Of a stretch of 64,000 bases of DNA, positions 55,419 to 64,000 are shown piece by piece (positions within the stretch are counted from its first letter, which is position 1; the number at the start of each line of letters is the position of its first letter). The notes below the pieces were generated by a model, which saw nothing but the letters and a program-made list of their open reading frames with translations, did not search any database and was not told the DNA's origin. The stretch comes from Agrypnia vestita (lineage: Eukaryota > Arthropoda > Insecta > Trichoptera > Phryganeidae), in the NCBI GenBank assembly GCA_016648135.1, contig JADDOH010000132.1:558001-622000 (forward strand). Direction: 5' to 3'. The translations under genes were made by a program, and so were the position numbers.

Positions 55419-56165
55419 CAGTGTTACCCAAACTATGGGTCGCAACTCACTAGTGGGTTGCGAGCGGATATTAGGTGGGTCGCAGTCACAACACCGCGCA
55501 ACACGTCTCGTCTGGGTCATGTCATGTTTATTATAAAAAAGTAGTATCTGCAATTTTCACCCATTTAACATAATTGAAAAATAGCTTTAACACCTAGAGA
55601 CGAAAAAGTTCAACAGGATAATCTGGATTTAAAATTCATTTCAAGACAACATACCGACTGAAATGTCAATAAAAACAAGTGAAGAACTTGTTGATTTATC
55701 AGAAGATACGTCGCTGAAAAATACTTTTAACCGCAAGCAATTAGCAAAATTCTGGCATTCAGTTGCTGACACTTATCCCTGCTTATCTGACGAAGTGATG
55801 AAAGTCCTCCTCCCCTTCACTACCTCATGTGAAGTGGAGTTTTCTGCCATGATTTCTTTTAAGACTAAATACAGAAATAAATTGGACGTATCGAATTCAC
55901 TGCGATTAAAAGTGACCAAAATTGAAGTCGACGCTATCTTTGTAATGACAAGAAATAGGCAACAAACGCATCCTTCCCATTAAAATATCTTTCGTAATAA
56001 ATATTTTTCGTAATCAAAAATTTCGATTTGGAGGTTTTTCTTTTTTCTTAATTGAACAGTCTTTCGTGTGGTTACAATATGAATTGGGAAAATGTGAGGC
56101 AGGAAGTGGGTGCCGGTCCCGATAATTGAAATTTTTTTCGGTGGGTCCTGTCAACTTTGGGAACC
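55419..56165 (+). mobile_element. hAT transposon, internally deleted
   Basis: Left end CAGTGTTACCCAAACTATGG, right end CAACTTTGGGAACC: imperfect inverted termini, with the last bases of the right end (expected CACTG) missing. The 8 bp before the left end, GTCTAGCG, have TA in the centre, the target pattern reported for Buster-type hATs. The matching duplicate at the right is lost with the terminus. The element encodes only the C-terminal dimerisation domain (55663-55983), so most of the transposase is deleted. Confidence 0.8.
55663..55983 (+). pseudogene. hAT transposase C-terminal domain remnant
   Basis: 106 codons ending ...QQTHPSH. Visible motifs: KQLAKFWHSVADTYPCLSDE, LLPFTTSCEVEFSAMISFKT, KYRNKLDVSNSLRLKVTKIE. 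They align with the hAT dimerisation region of ZBED5/FAM200-like transposases (known: FW......YP.LS..A...LLPF.T.YLCE..FS.L..IKTKYRNRLDV...LR.ALS.I.P....L....Q.HPSH). The usual YLCE is SCEVE here. The BED zinc finger and catalytic DDE part are missing, so the product could bind a transposase partner at most; it is most likely dead. The ATG may be fortuitous. Confidence 0.85.
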
Positions 56166-56250
56166 GTATACATTCTGAAATAAATTAATAATCAAAACCA
56201 ACATTTTCGGAAAAAAACGCCGAAATATGCCTTTTCAGTGTGTGTTCTTG

Positions 56251-56394
56251 AACATTTGCAATACCTATATAGCTCTTTATTCAAAATCTTTTTCTTTCTA
56301 GATTTCAGTTTTATCGTAATCTTCTTTTCTTAATGCTTTAAATTCCAATAACTGAGATGAAACACATTATAAAAACACTCAGGCTTAAATAAAT
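56251..56394. other. Unassigned A+T-rich DNA
   Basis: Nothing recognised. Confidence 0.4.
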
Positions 56395-56485
56395 CATACA
56401 CAGTTATTACGATCTCAAATCGAACCCGGAATCTTCGGCGTGAGAAGCGCCAGAATCATGCTCACTGGGCTACAAGGGCTGCATT
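56395..56485 (-). mobile_element. tRNA-like SINE head (SINE4) or tRNA pseudogene
   Basis: Minus strand: GCCCTTGTAGCCCAGTGAGC (A-box TAGCCCAGTGAG), anticodon arm GGCG-CTTCTCA-CGCC (anticodon TCT, arginine-like) and B-box CCGGGTTCGATTT. The acceptor and T stems do not pair, so it is not a functional tRNA. A body continues into 56300-56390. Single copy in the window. Confidence 0.55.
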
Positions 56486-57065
56486 AAATATAGAACAAAC
56501 ATTGTAACACTTTTTGACTGTTAATTGGATATTTCAAAGCTTCATATCTTATGTTGAAAATGACGTTGCGGGATAAAAATAATCGTATTGATATAGAAAT
56601 TCTAGACAGAATAAGTTGTGCATGGTAAATAAAGTTTGCTGAGAAACGATTTTTTTGCTTTATAATTAAGGTAATATGATTATAGACAAATAGGCTAAGA
56701 ACCCGCATCCGCCAGACTTACATTATAGTATCGAACCTGAAATATTTTCTGTAGATAGACACTATTGTAAGTAAGAAGTTGTGGATATTATGACATTTGA
56801 ATTCGGGGGATTTTGGCAGATAAAACCTAATACAATTACATTTTTTGCATCTGATGATCGGTGGTTTGAGCCTCATTCCAAGAGCACAAGTGTTTAGCTC
56901 ATTTTGAAAATAGTTAGAATATTGATGCGACGCGCATTCCGTGTTCGTATATCTATTTTTAAAAAAGCATAATAATAATTCTCTATTCAATAATGTCTAC
57001 CACTAACGTTATCAAGACGCTACGATACTCAAGATAGCTCTGTTCTCACAGTCTTAACTGGTGGC
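56486..57065. other. Unassigned A+T-rich DNA
   Basis: Minus frames at 56484-56708 and 56718-56990 (74 and 90 codons) contain no recognised motif. Confidence 0.4.
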
Positions 57066-57104
57066 CGAAATATTTTTGACGGGTAACAGCTAGTATATTT
57101 ATAA
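57066..57104 (-). repeat. SINE2 head fragment
   Basis: TTTTTGACGGGTAACAGCTA is the complement of the SINE2 start (TAGCTGTTACCCGTCAAAAA). Confidence 0.5.
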
Positions 57105-58258
57105 AAAAGTAACCCATAAAAAACAAGTTTTTACTATACTCCCTTTCTTTGTAAAATATATTTATTTATTTATTTCAACGGTTACAAAACCTATTACAGT
57201 AATTTGATGTTGTACTAATTACCTTATAATATAAAATGATAGTAAGTAAAAGTAAGTATAAGATAATAAAGATTAAATATGTAGAATACAGAGTTAATAT
57301 AAAATAACATAATAATGTCAAAAGTAAGCACAAAATAACAGAGATAAAAAAATAATAATTACAGAGTAAATATACAATAACAAAAGTATTAAGAAGAAGT
57401 AATATATATTCAATAGTATGAAAAAGTTAACAAATGTGAATTAATTACAATTTATGAAATTATTTAGCAACAGAGTTAGAAACTAAAATGGACTGCCTTA
57501 TTTCTCTAAGAAGTATTTATTGAGATGAGTACGGTAGCACTCTAATGTAACACTGAAGATATCCGATATGTGTGCGTATTCGTTCCCTAGTGTAAGTAAT
57601 CTGTTAATCGTACAGTGTTGTGAGTGGAAGTGCAACAATAATTAAAGACGAATTAAAACATATAACATATCACTAAACTTACAGAAATTTAATATATTTC
57701 TAAAATGTCAGATGTTTTGAGATGTTAAGATTTTGATAGATTTAATTATCATCAATATCGCCTTATAAATTTCCAGCGTCAAATGATTTAGTCAGAATCA
57801 GATTTGAGTAATGTAGAACTCTTCAAAACTAAGCAGAAATCTAAAAGAAATAAATGATTATTTGATTTCTTCCCAAAATACCCAATTTGGCTGTCATCTG
57901 TGAACCAATCGTTATAAATTTTCGAAATTCGTAGTGATGTGCCTATTATACCGACGGAGTAATTCAAATTTTAAATATTCCGTGGCGTCGTCGTTAGGCC
58001 GCTGATGGTAGTAATCAAACATTTGTATTGTTTCCAATTTTAAAAAACCATTAAAATTTCTAAAAATCCAAAAATATACTATAATTTGTCTTTTTTTTTA
58101 GAAAATTTGATAGATCTTCTTGATCGTCGCCACCAGTCTGCTTGCAAAGTTTCAGCTCGATTGGATCACGGGAAAAGGGTTAAAAATCGATCCATAGTTT
58201 TTGAGTCAAGAAAACAAGCAAGCAGACGCCACGAGTTAAAAAAAAGGAAGTAAAAAGA
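57105..58258 (-). repeat. Repeat B copy, inverted and split
   Basis: 57105-57158 (AAAAAAGTAACCCATAAAAA, TACTATACTCCCTTTCTTTG) and 57635-58258 (AACAATAATTAAAGACGAAT, AAATTTCCAGCGTCAAATGA, CTTGATCGTCGCCACCAGTC) together match the complement of the 24178-24850 copy almost end to end. The 57159-57634 segment is an insertion. Confidence 0.8.
57159..57634 (-). mobile_element. LINE 3'-end insertion with (AAATA)-type tail
   Basis: It interrupts repeat B between GTAAAATATA and AACAATAATTAAAG. On the minus strand it ends TTGTAACCGTTGAAATAAAT followed by AAAT units, like a non-LTR retrotransposon tail. Upstream 470 bp is A+T-rich with TGTAAGT and ACGAATACGCACACATATCG and gives no recognisable protein, so it may be a 3' UTR of the CR1/Jockey-like family seen at 22.3 and 36 kb. 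Confidence 0.55.
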
Positions 58259-58259
58259 A

Positions 58260-58960
58260 AGCAACAACGTGGAAAGGGATGCGTCTTGATCGCACCGTGC
58301 ACCGGCTAGGCCACAGGTCTCTTCAATCTCCAGCCGCCCTCGCACCGCGTGGTCCGCGTGCTAATATTATTCCTTCCACCCCAGGCGGCAATTTTATTTC
58401 ATCCCGCTACAAAAAAGTGGGGCGCCCTGAATTGTTAAAAGCTTTTGATGTGCTAATATACTTGCGGGGCCCCGCTGTGTGTTCCTTGTGAAGAAAATTT
58501 ATACATGGAATATTAACTTTTTTGGGTCACCCATTTTTTAATTTATTTTGCAACCGTTTCGCACTCGTGTGGCGTGCAGGTATTTTTATTAGTGCTAATG
58601 GCATATCTGAAACACTATTACAGTATTTTTTTCGGAAATTTTTCTTTCATTCTCGAGAACTTAAGTGAACAAAAAGAAATTAATATTGTAACGAAATGAT
58701 AATCAGAAGCGCACTGGCCGAATCACTTGTAATATTTCGCTCGTATTATCTACAACATTCGGGAGGCGCCTGGAACAGCCTAGAAGCGACGGGAAAGGAA
58801 AAGAAATTTCTTGAAAATTCTAAAGTATTTAATGCGGGACTGACAGCTGCGCAAGGCATGCAAATGCAATGTTTTGACATTTCTATCGGTGCGATATAAG
58901 CCAACAGATATTAAGTGATAATCAAGCGAAGAACCTAAGTGTTATGTTATATTTTAGTTC
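58260..58960. other. Unassigned, with G+C-rich patch at 58260-58490
   Basis: The patch (GCACCGTGCACCGGCTAGGC, GCGGGGCCCCGC) has an unrecognised 70-codon frame (58279-58491). A 67-codon frame at 58696-58899 is also unrecognised. Confidence 0.35.
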
Positions 58961-58961
58961 A

Positions 58962-59125
58962 TTTATATAGCGTTATTTTTGCGTAAGAGACGCTTCAAGG
59001 GCGCTTTACAGGTGCGACATCCCGAAAAAATGCGTTTTTAGGCTCTTCTTAAAGTGTTCCTGGTTCTCCATAGATCGCAGCACTGGAGGCAGCTGATTCC
59101 ACATAGCATAGTGGCGAAATAAATA
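58962..59125 (-). pseudogene. L2/CR1-like LINE C-terminal end
   Basis: Minus frame: WNQLPPVLRSMENQEHFKKS then LKTHFFGMSHL and a stop. WN.LP..LR...S...FK..LKTHLF is the conserved C-terminal end of L2/CR1-type and related LINEs, and the following GCGCCCTTGAAGCGTCTCTT...GCTATATAAATG resembles the 3' UTR of that clade. About 33 codons remain; everything upstream is gone. Confidence 0.75.
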
Positions 59126-59129
59126 AATG

Positions 59130-59915
59130 ATAAATGAGTGATAAATAAAGTGTTACCCGGCGACAATAAAGAGTTTACACACGAGTTATAAATTTCGAAA
59201 TAGTGTGATTTAAAAAATAGTGTGGTAATGTAATTAGTTTTAAGTGGTTTTATCCATTTTTCAATAATTAATTACTAATTGATAAATCGTTACATAATTT
59301 CCAATGTTTTCAGTTGTCTCTTAAAGCCACGACCCGTGACAATATGTTTTACGTATTTAATACGAGTCTTTTCTCATTAGTATGCGTTATTAAAAATATA
59401 TCAATCATATTTATATCATATTAATGATTGATAAATAATCATATTTTTGATTGATATATTAAGAATATATCAATCATATATTCAAGCAATATTAATTGGA
59501 CACTTCGCCAATTTTGACGTGGTATATATTATATTTATACTTTTACTTTTTAAAAAACTGATATTTTGACCCTGTTACATGATAGGTACTATGGATATAA
59601 AATAGGTACTGTTTTTTTTTTAATTTTATAGGAATGTTGTTTTTTTTTCATTCATCTTATTAATTATCAAATAAATTTCTCCTACAGTCCTTTGTTTGAT
59701 TTAAAATTATCAAGTAAAACCCTTAAAAATTTGTCAACGCCCCTATAGATCTCACCCCGTCTCCCTCTATCTTCTACTCAAATTCTTAATCCTTTTTGAT
59801 AAGTAATCTAGTGCATGTTGGCCATTAGTTAGAGTACCTCGCATGTGAAGAGTATTTTGTGAAGGTATTATTAGTATGCAAATAATACTATGGTGTGGTG
59901 TGTAGTGCTATTTAC
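59130..59915. other. Unassigned, with A+T inverted-repeat cluster at 59385-59485
   Basis: AATATATCAATCATAT occurs directly and inverted several times within 100 bp, able to form hairpins. The rest is A+T-rich; ATGCAAAT at 59876 is an octamer-like site, probably chance. Confidence 0.45.
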
Positions 59916-59917
59916 AT

Positions 59918-59995
59918 GTGGTTAGCCTGACATAAAGACGGGTTACGTCTCAAAACCGGTAAACAAAAAAGTAATTTTCAGTGGTTATGTACTAA
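59918..59995 (+). mobile_element. PLE-like core, variant
   Basis: CCTGACATAAAGACGGGTTA then CGTCTCAAAACCGGTAAAC: CTGA box at 59927, stem GACG-GGTTA-CGTC, then CAAAAC where CGAAAC occurs elsewhere. Same layout as the other loci with two changes in conserved positions. Confidence 0.4.
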
Positions 59996-59999
59996 CATA

Positions 60000-60284
60000 A
60001 ACAACATTTTGTTGAAATGTTTGACTGCAAAGTTAATTCTTTAAATATCAATAATATATGACTTAAATTCATTAAATAAAATATGTGTTTAGACTCTGGC
60101 TGAGATTTGGTCAGAATCGCCATTTATCACACCAGACACATTTGATCCTTCGTAATATCTGAAGGGGATATTCGTTTTGTCACAGATATTACCAAATGAA
60201 TTACGGAAGGATTAAAAATGAAAGAGATGCTTCTCCTCTCAGCCTTTGTTCTCATAATTAAAACCATAGAAAAAATATACCTAA
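60000..60284. other. Unassigned A+T-rich DNA
   Basis: Nothing recognised. Confidence 0.4.
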
Positions 60285-60400
60285 AACACTGGCTACCTCT
60301 TGTAGTTGCCGCTTTGCCGTCCGCGCATCCGAGGTTCGAGTCATCCTCCAGCCATGCAATTTCGTGTTTTTGCCGTGAATTCGAAAGAAATTATTATATT
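60285..60400 (+). mobile_element. SINE2-related fragment
   Basis: B-box GAGGTTCGAGTCATCCTCCA after TGCCGTCCGCGCATCC, then TTTTTGCCGTGAATTCGAAA and GAAATTATTATATT, the same order as the 3' half of SINE2. The head CCCGTCAAAAATGACG is absent. Confidence 0.55.
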
Positions 60401-60404
60401 TAGG

Positions 60405-61210
60405 TATAACTGGAACACTGATTTTAAGCGCATTTCGTGGTCTCGCATTTTCGCTACATGACCCGCTACATGCAACCCCGTTACAATGCGCCAAAAGAAG
60501 ATAAATTCAAAAATCGATCATTTTAGACATGGAAAAGTTAACGTACAGTTATTCACACCTATATGTTCACCTGTTTTTGTTTTGCCCTCCTCATTTTACA
60601 AACTTTCTCTTTACTCTTTTAAATGAAGCAACGAGAACAAAATACACGAAAAGTTTTGCCCAAACACGACCTCATGCGAGTATAAAACAATATTTGTGTT
60701 CCGCGGTCCCCGAGGGTGTTCGGATATTGCCCTGTTCGTATAATATTATTATCGAAACATGTTTTTTCTCAAAAAGGCTCATTATGATGCGAGAGAAATT
60801 AAGTTTAAAAATCGATTAAGCGAACGTGCAACAGATTTTATCTTACATGCATTAATCTTATCCTGAACGTAAATTAATTTAATAAAGATTTTGCAAATAA
60901 AGGACGTTCTATGATGATCAATTTTAACTTCATGCATAACAACGCTCGAATACTTAAAAAATCATATTTTTAATGAAAACACTTTTTTTTTGATTCAGCA
61001 ACATTATAGATTGACATTTTTAAAAATATTTATCGTATTATTTGTATAAATCTACTTAATAATCAATTAAATTTAATTACCAGCCCAATTCTAAAAAAAT
61101 TTCCAATAATTGCGAGTAATCAAGAACTTCAGCAATAATATTTAAATATAAAATTTCAAATAATTTTCAAAAACAAAAGATATTATTCATTTTGATATAC
61201 GTTAACATAT
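60405..61210. other. Unassigned spacer
   Basis: 60520-60820 has a 96-codon plus frame (60529-60819) of mixed composition that I do not recognise; no splice or domain evidence. The remainder is A+T-rich. Confidence 0.4.
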
Positions 61211-61290
61211 GTATAACACCCTGACGATGCCGATGCAAAGGTATTTTCGAAACATGCATGTGGAATTAATAAAATAATATAAGTAGATAA
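61211..61290 (+). mobile_element. PLE-like core
   Basis: CTGACGA (61221-61227), stem ATGCC-GATGCAAA-GGTAT (one G-U pair), then CGAAACATGCATG (GAAAC 61249-61253) and an A+T-rich tail with AATAAAATAATATAAG. Single orientation here. Confidence 0.5.
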
Positions 61291-61470
61291 TACAATCAAT
61301 ACAAATTATATAATTAATATTTTTAAAAACACCTTTTATTACGAAATTACAATTATAAAACAAACTCGTTGTTAATACTTCACCATAAAATGCATTTATC
61401 TACTTACATAGAGTTAAAAAAATTGATACATGTATTAGATTTATCGAGGATATTTCAAATTTAATGAAAA
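61291..61470. other. Unassigned A+T-rich DNA
   Basis: Nothing recognised. Confidence 0.4.
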
Positions 61471-61474
61471 CTTT

Positions 61475-61672
61475 CTGTAACCCGTTAATAATAACGGAAC
61501 ATTGGTTCGTATCTTTGCTAAGCCTAGTATATATTTATAATACCTTTCTGTCGGTCCACGGGGAGGCTGCGATAGCCACGTGCATTGAGCGGCCGGTACG
61601 GGTTTGCTGGTCCGCGGTTCAAGCCCCATCTCCGGTCGTTTAATTTGTTTTTTAGCCGTGAATTCGAAGGAT
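61475..61672 (+). mobile_element. SINE2 copy with best B-box
   Basis: AACCCGTTAATAATAACGGA, ACATTGGTTCG, CCTAGTATATATTTATAATA, GTCGGTCCACGGGGAGGCTG, GCGGCCGGTACGGGTTTGCT, GTCCGCGGTTCAAGCCCCAT (B-box), CGTTTAATTTGTTTTTTAGC and GTGAATTCGAAGGATT. The distal GGACAGACAACG part is missing; it runs into a repeat C end (ATTTCTATAATTTATCTTAA). Confidence 0.75.
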
Positions 61673-61709
61673 TGAGATTTCTATAATTTATCTTAATTAA
61701 ATGTTTTAT

Positions 61710-62810
61710 ACATTAATATTACAACTTAATGTGAGACATTTGGTATTTCTCTTCTAAGTTACCATGATGCAATTTTATGTACGAACATATTATTCATTAA
61801 TGTATTTAATAAATGGTTTAATATGGGAAAATTGATATCCGCAGTACATCGACCGAGTCGGAAGCGTTCCTGGTAACCAAATACTGTCGCAATTTTCTCA
61901 GGTTTTCACGTCAATTCAATTTCTGTTTGGAGTTTTCCGGGATATTATTGTTTGAATGCGACCTCTCTGGTGGACGTTTCGGACTATGCAGTAGGATCCA
62001 ACATCACGGATCTTTATTGTTCGATGGCAAACAATAAATAATACATTCATGTATGGGCAAGCCCTGTGGGCACCATGCGCTAACACCAATTTTTCTACGT
62101 ACAATAAATACACGTAGAAAATTCTCGGTCACCAGAAAGGGTTCGAGCGCCAACGCTGGTGCCGGAGCCCCCAAACCTATGGGGTATGTATATTAATTGC
62201 TAGGGCTGATTGGTCCCGGCGCACGGTGATCAATTTGTATGAACGTTAGTTGGAAACGAGGATTAATTTTACGGTCATGAAAATTTTAAAAATCTATTTA
62301 TTTAACAAAGTACATGTTATATTAAACGGAAATTATTAATGAAAAAATAAATTGATTATCGCATAGATTTGACAACAGTGTAAAGTGCCTGCACACGCTG
62401 CCTGGTCGTGATTTCAGTCAGTACCGTTCGAGTCAGCGTCGAGTGTAGTCGCGAATTTGAAACTTTAGCAAACATATAATGAAAAGTGTGAAATATGGAA
62501 AACATTGTGGAAGGTGGGATTTATGACATAAATAATATTCAAAATATTTTTGAAATGTTTTTGATACAATGAAATATGCTGTCACAAAAGTATTTTTTCC
62601 ATGATTTTACATGAAACTTAACATTTTTTTTTAAAACGACCTTCGAATTCATAGCACCAATCTTTCAGTAAATAACGTATTTAGTAACATTTGCATATTT
62701 TTGCATATTATAAAGATATTAATTTTTTGCAGAGAGCCGAAAAGTACTGACATGACGCGAACTTTTTAAACTGTTCATAAGAAGAACGCGAGGTATTTCA
62801 AAAGAAATGA
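61710..62810. other. Unassigned, with promoter-like patch at 62390-62480
   Basis: 62390-62460 is G+C-richer and holds two overlapping TCAGT initiator-like pentamers (62414-62422) 390 bp upstream of the coding remnant at 62811, and an acceptor-like AATTTTTTGCAG ends at 62732. These might belong to the same dead element, but the link is speculative. 61900-62240 is mixed-composition DNA without recognised features. Confidence 0.3.
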
Positions 62811-63113
62811 TACTATGAAAATGATATCCCTATAGGCCAGTTATCAGAAGATGCTCAAGAAGTGAGGCACAAAGAATATAGAAAATATACAGAGCACAAT
62901 ACTCGAAAAATCTCTAGACTCAACACCAATGAAGATTTGTTTAATATTTCTTCAGATCCCATAATTAATTATCATAAGTATTAGGAAACTCCCATTAAAA
63001 AAACAAGCATTCTCCCCAAAGATTTTTTATCGTTATTAAGTATTCCAACAATAATAGATTCCAAAAGAAGACTACAATTTAATGACGCTACTTTAGACTT
63101 TAATAATAAATGA
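62811..63113 (+). pseudogene. TE-type arthropod protein, C-terminal coding remnant
   Basis: One continuous frame with a single TAG (62982-62984) reads YYENDIPIGQLSEDAQEVRH, KEYRKYTEHNTRKISRLNTN, EDLFNISSDPIINYHKY, stop, ETPIKKTSILPKDFLSLLSI, ending TGA at 63111. The pattern (L)PIGQLSEEAQEARHK..R.YRE...RK.SR..TNEDL...L..SSDP.I followed by KK...LP.....LL is one I know from repeated uncharacterised arthropod proteins, probably transposon-encoded. Each half is under 60 codons. A short LL-type segment before SSDP seems missing (LFN-ISSDP). I cannot name the element type. 860-890 bp after it is T-rich. Confidence 0.6.
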
Positions 63114-63114
63114 A

Positions 63115-64000
63115 TTTTTATTATATTTTTATTTTATGTTGTAATTTAATTTATTGTCGATAAATATTTGTTAAGTAAACATATGCTTTGCTGTTTTTTT
63201 GTATTTGTTTTACTATTCACAGAAAAAATATAATTAACACAGTATACGTTAGTCAATTTGATGAAATATACTATATCTCAGGTGTCGTATATCACTAACT
63301 ATAGAACAAAAAAATTTAAAGATACACTTTCAACCATTACTAGGTATTATATAATATAAAATATCATTTTCTACATGTGTGAAATTCATAAAAACTAATT
63401 TCCAACTAAATGATGTAAAACACTGTTTTACATCGCAAGATTATTATTATAAGAAATTTATATTTGTAAATATTCAAATACGTATTCACGTCATTTTTAG
63501 ATATTTTAATTATTATCACTTTGCTTGTTACAAATTAAAATTCTAGATTGTAACTCTTTACCGTGATTATTTTTACACATTTATTTTTTATTCCTGCTTG
63601 TTTTATTTTTTTGTGCTTATTTTATTTATTTTTTTATCAAATTACATTCCTTCTTGTTCGTTCTTTTTATTTCTCTTTATTCTATTTTTTAAATTTAATT
63701 TCAACTTGCCACTTCTTTATCCATATTCATATCCTTTGCATTTATTTCCATTTCTCTTCCTTTTTTTCTTGCTTCTTGTATTTTTTACTGTATGCACTTT
63801 CCTTCAAAATTAATATAAGATATCGATCTAAGATGGTAATAAAATGATTATAAAATTATTAAATGATTTTAAAAAAAGGCTACCTACCTCAGAACAGGTA
63901 TTTCTCTATGTCTAGAGAAACGATATTTAATTTTGTCCTGTGTGTAATCGATTGTTTTCGATCGACTACTATCTTTTCATTTCGGAGGAGTGACTACCTA
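63115..64000. other. Unassigned, with pyrimidine-rich tract at 63570-63800
   Basis: The 230-bp T/C-rich tract (TTTTATTTTTTTGTGCTTAT and similar) gives two overlapping Phe/Leu-rich frames (63563-63847, 63598-63813) that are composition artefacts. Nothing else recognised up to the window end. Confidence 0.5.

Larger units (their letters stand above)
55295..56250. mobile_element. G-family right arm, split by a hAT
   Basis: 55295-55416 (GCCACGGCCTGTTGAGAAAT, GTTTATTACTTTTATATAAG) and 56166-56250 (GTATACATTCTGAAATAAAT, CAACATTTTCGG, CGCCGAAATATGCC) are consecutive parts of the G arm found intact at 7680-7893. The hAT lies exactly between them. The left arm of this copy is not present in the window. 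Confidence 0.75.

Noticed and set aside
56400..56480. tRNA-Arg gene on the minus strand
   Set aside because: The anticodon arm pairs but acceptor and T stems are broken and position 37 is a pyrimidine; listed as SINE head or pseudogene.
63563..63847. Hydrophobic frames resembling membrane proteins
   Set aside because: They are translations of a T/C-rich tract with extreme Phe/Leu content.

Overview
This window is arthropod, most likely insect, nuclear DNA and looks intergenic or intronic. It is strongly A+T-rich. No open reading frame resembles an intact gene and there is no operon-like spacing. Nearly everything recognisable is transposable-element debris: LINE reverse-transcriptase fragments with stops and frameshifts, tRNA-headed SINEs, foldback DNA elements and MITEs, a deleted hAT transposon, a Penelope-like retroelement (PLE) tail and LTR-like blocks. 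The combination (SINEs ending in TTTA repeats, EEAYVQQW-type LINE ends, PLEs, long foldbacks) fits an insect; I cannot assign an order.

Layout. 0-15 kb: E-family MITEs (AAAGCAAAGGCAGCAATATC motif), one split by a SINE; an endonuclease-RT type LINE tail; FB1 foldback elements at 4.2 and 10.8-11.5 kb; an LTR-like block and a 0.8 kb foldback (family G) at 6.5-7.9 kb; a LINE fragment retaining its RT active-site box and ending in a 179-bp tandem duplication at 8.2-9.3 kb; a MITE cluster and a 195-bp near-perfect palindrome at 13.7-14.9 kb. 15-26 kb: mostly unassigned A+T-rich DNA with G+C-rich islands, a SINE3 copy, LINE remnants and repeat families B and D. 26-32 kb: SINE1, the PLE remnant, SINE2, repeat B, family H, a MITE and a LINE tail. 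32-48 kb: a PLE-like palindrome, repeats C and D, a CR1/Jockey-like LINE remnant, a solo LTR, two more LINE tails, a B-in-D nested insertion, SINE2, SINE3 and family H. 48-64 kb: an A-B-B-A segmental duplication, a perfect 174/175-bp tandem duplication, a PLE-like palindrome, a hAT inserted into a family G arm, a SINE head, a split B repeat, an L2-like LINE end, two more PLE-like cores, SINE2 copies and a TE-type coding remnant at 62.8-63.1 kb.

The least expected pattern is a recurrent RNA-like module. CTGA(A/T/C)GA, a short variable hairpin and then CGAAAC occur at seven loci in exact or decayed form. Three of these loci are inverted repeats with the module in both arms, and one lies directly downstream of recognisable PLE C-terminal coding sequence. 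This matches the known association of minimal hammerhead-like motifs with PLE terminal repeats and suggests several PLE subfamilies that left snapback copies. The many shared repeats (families B to H, SINE1 to SINE3) also give a partial order of insertions: SINE1 after E, hAT after G, B after D, and a LINE 3' end after B. All family letters are provisional names used only here.
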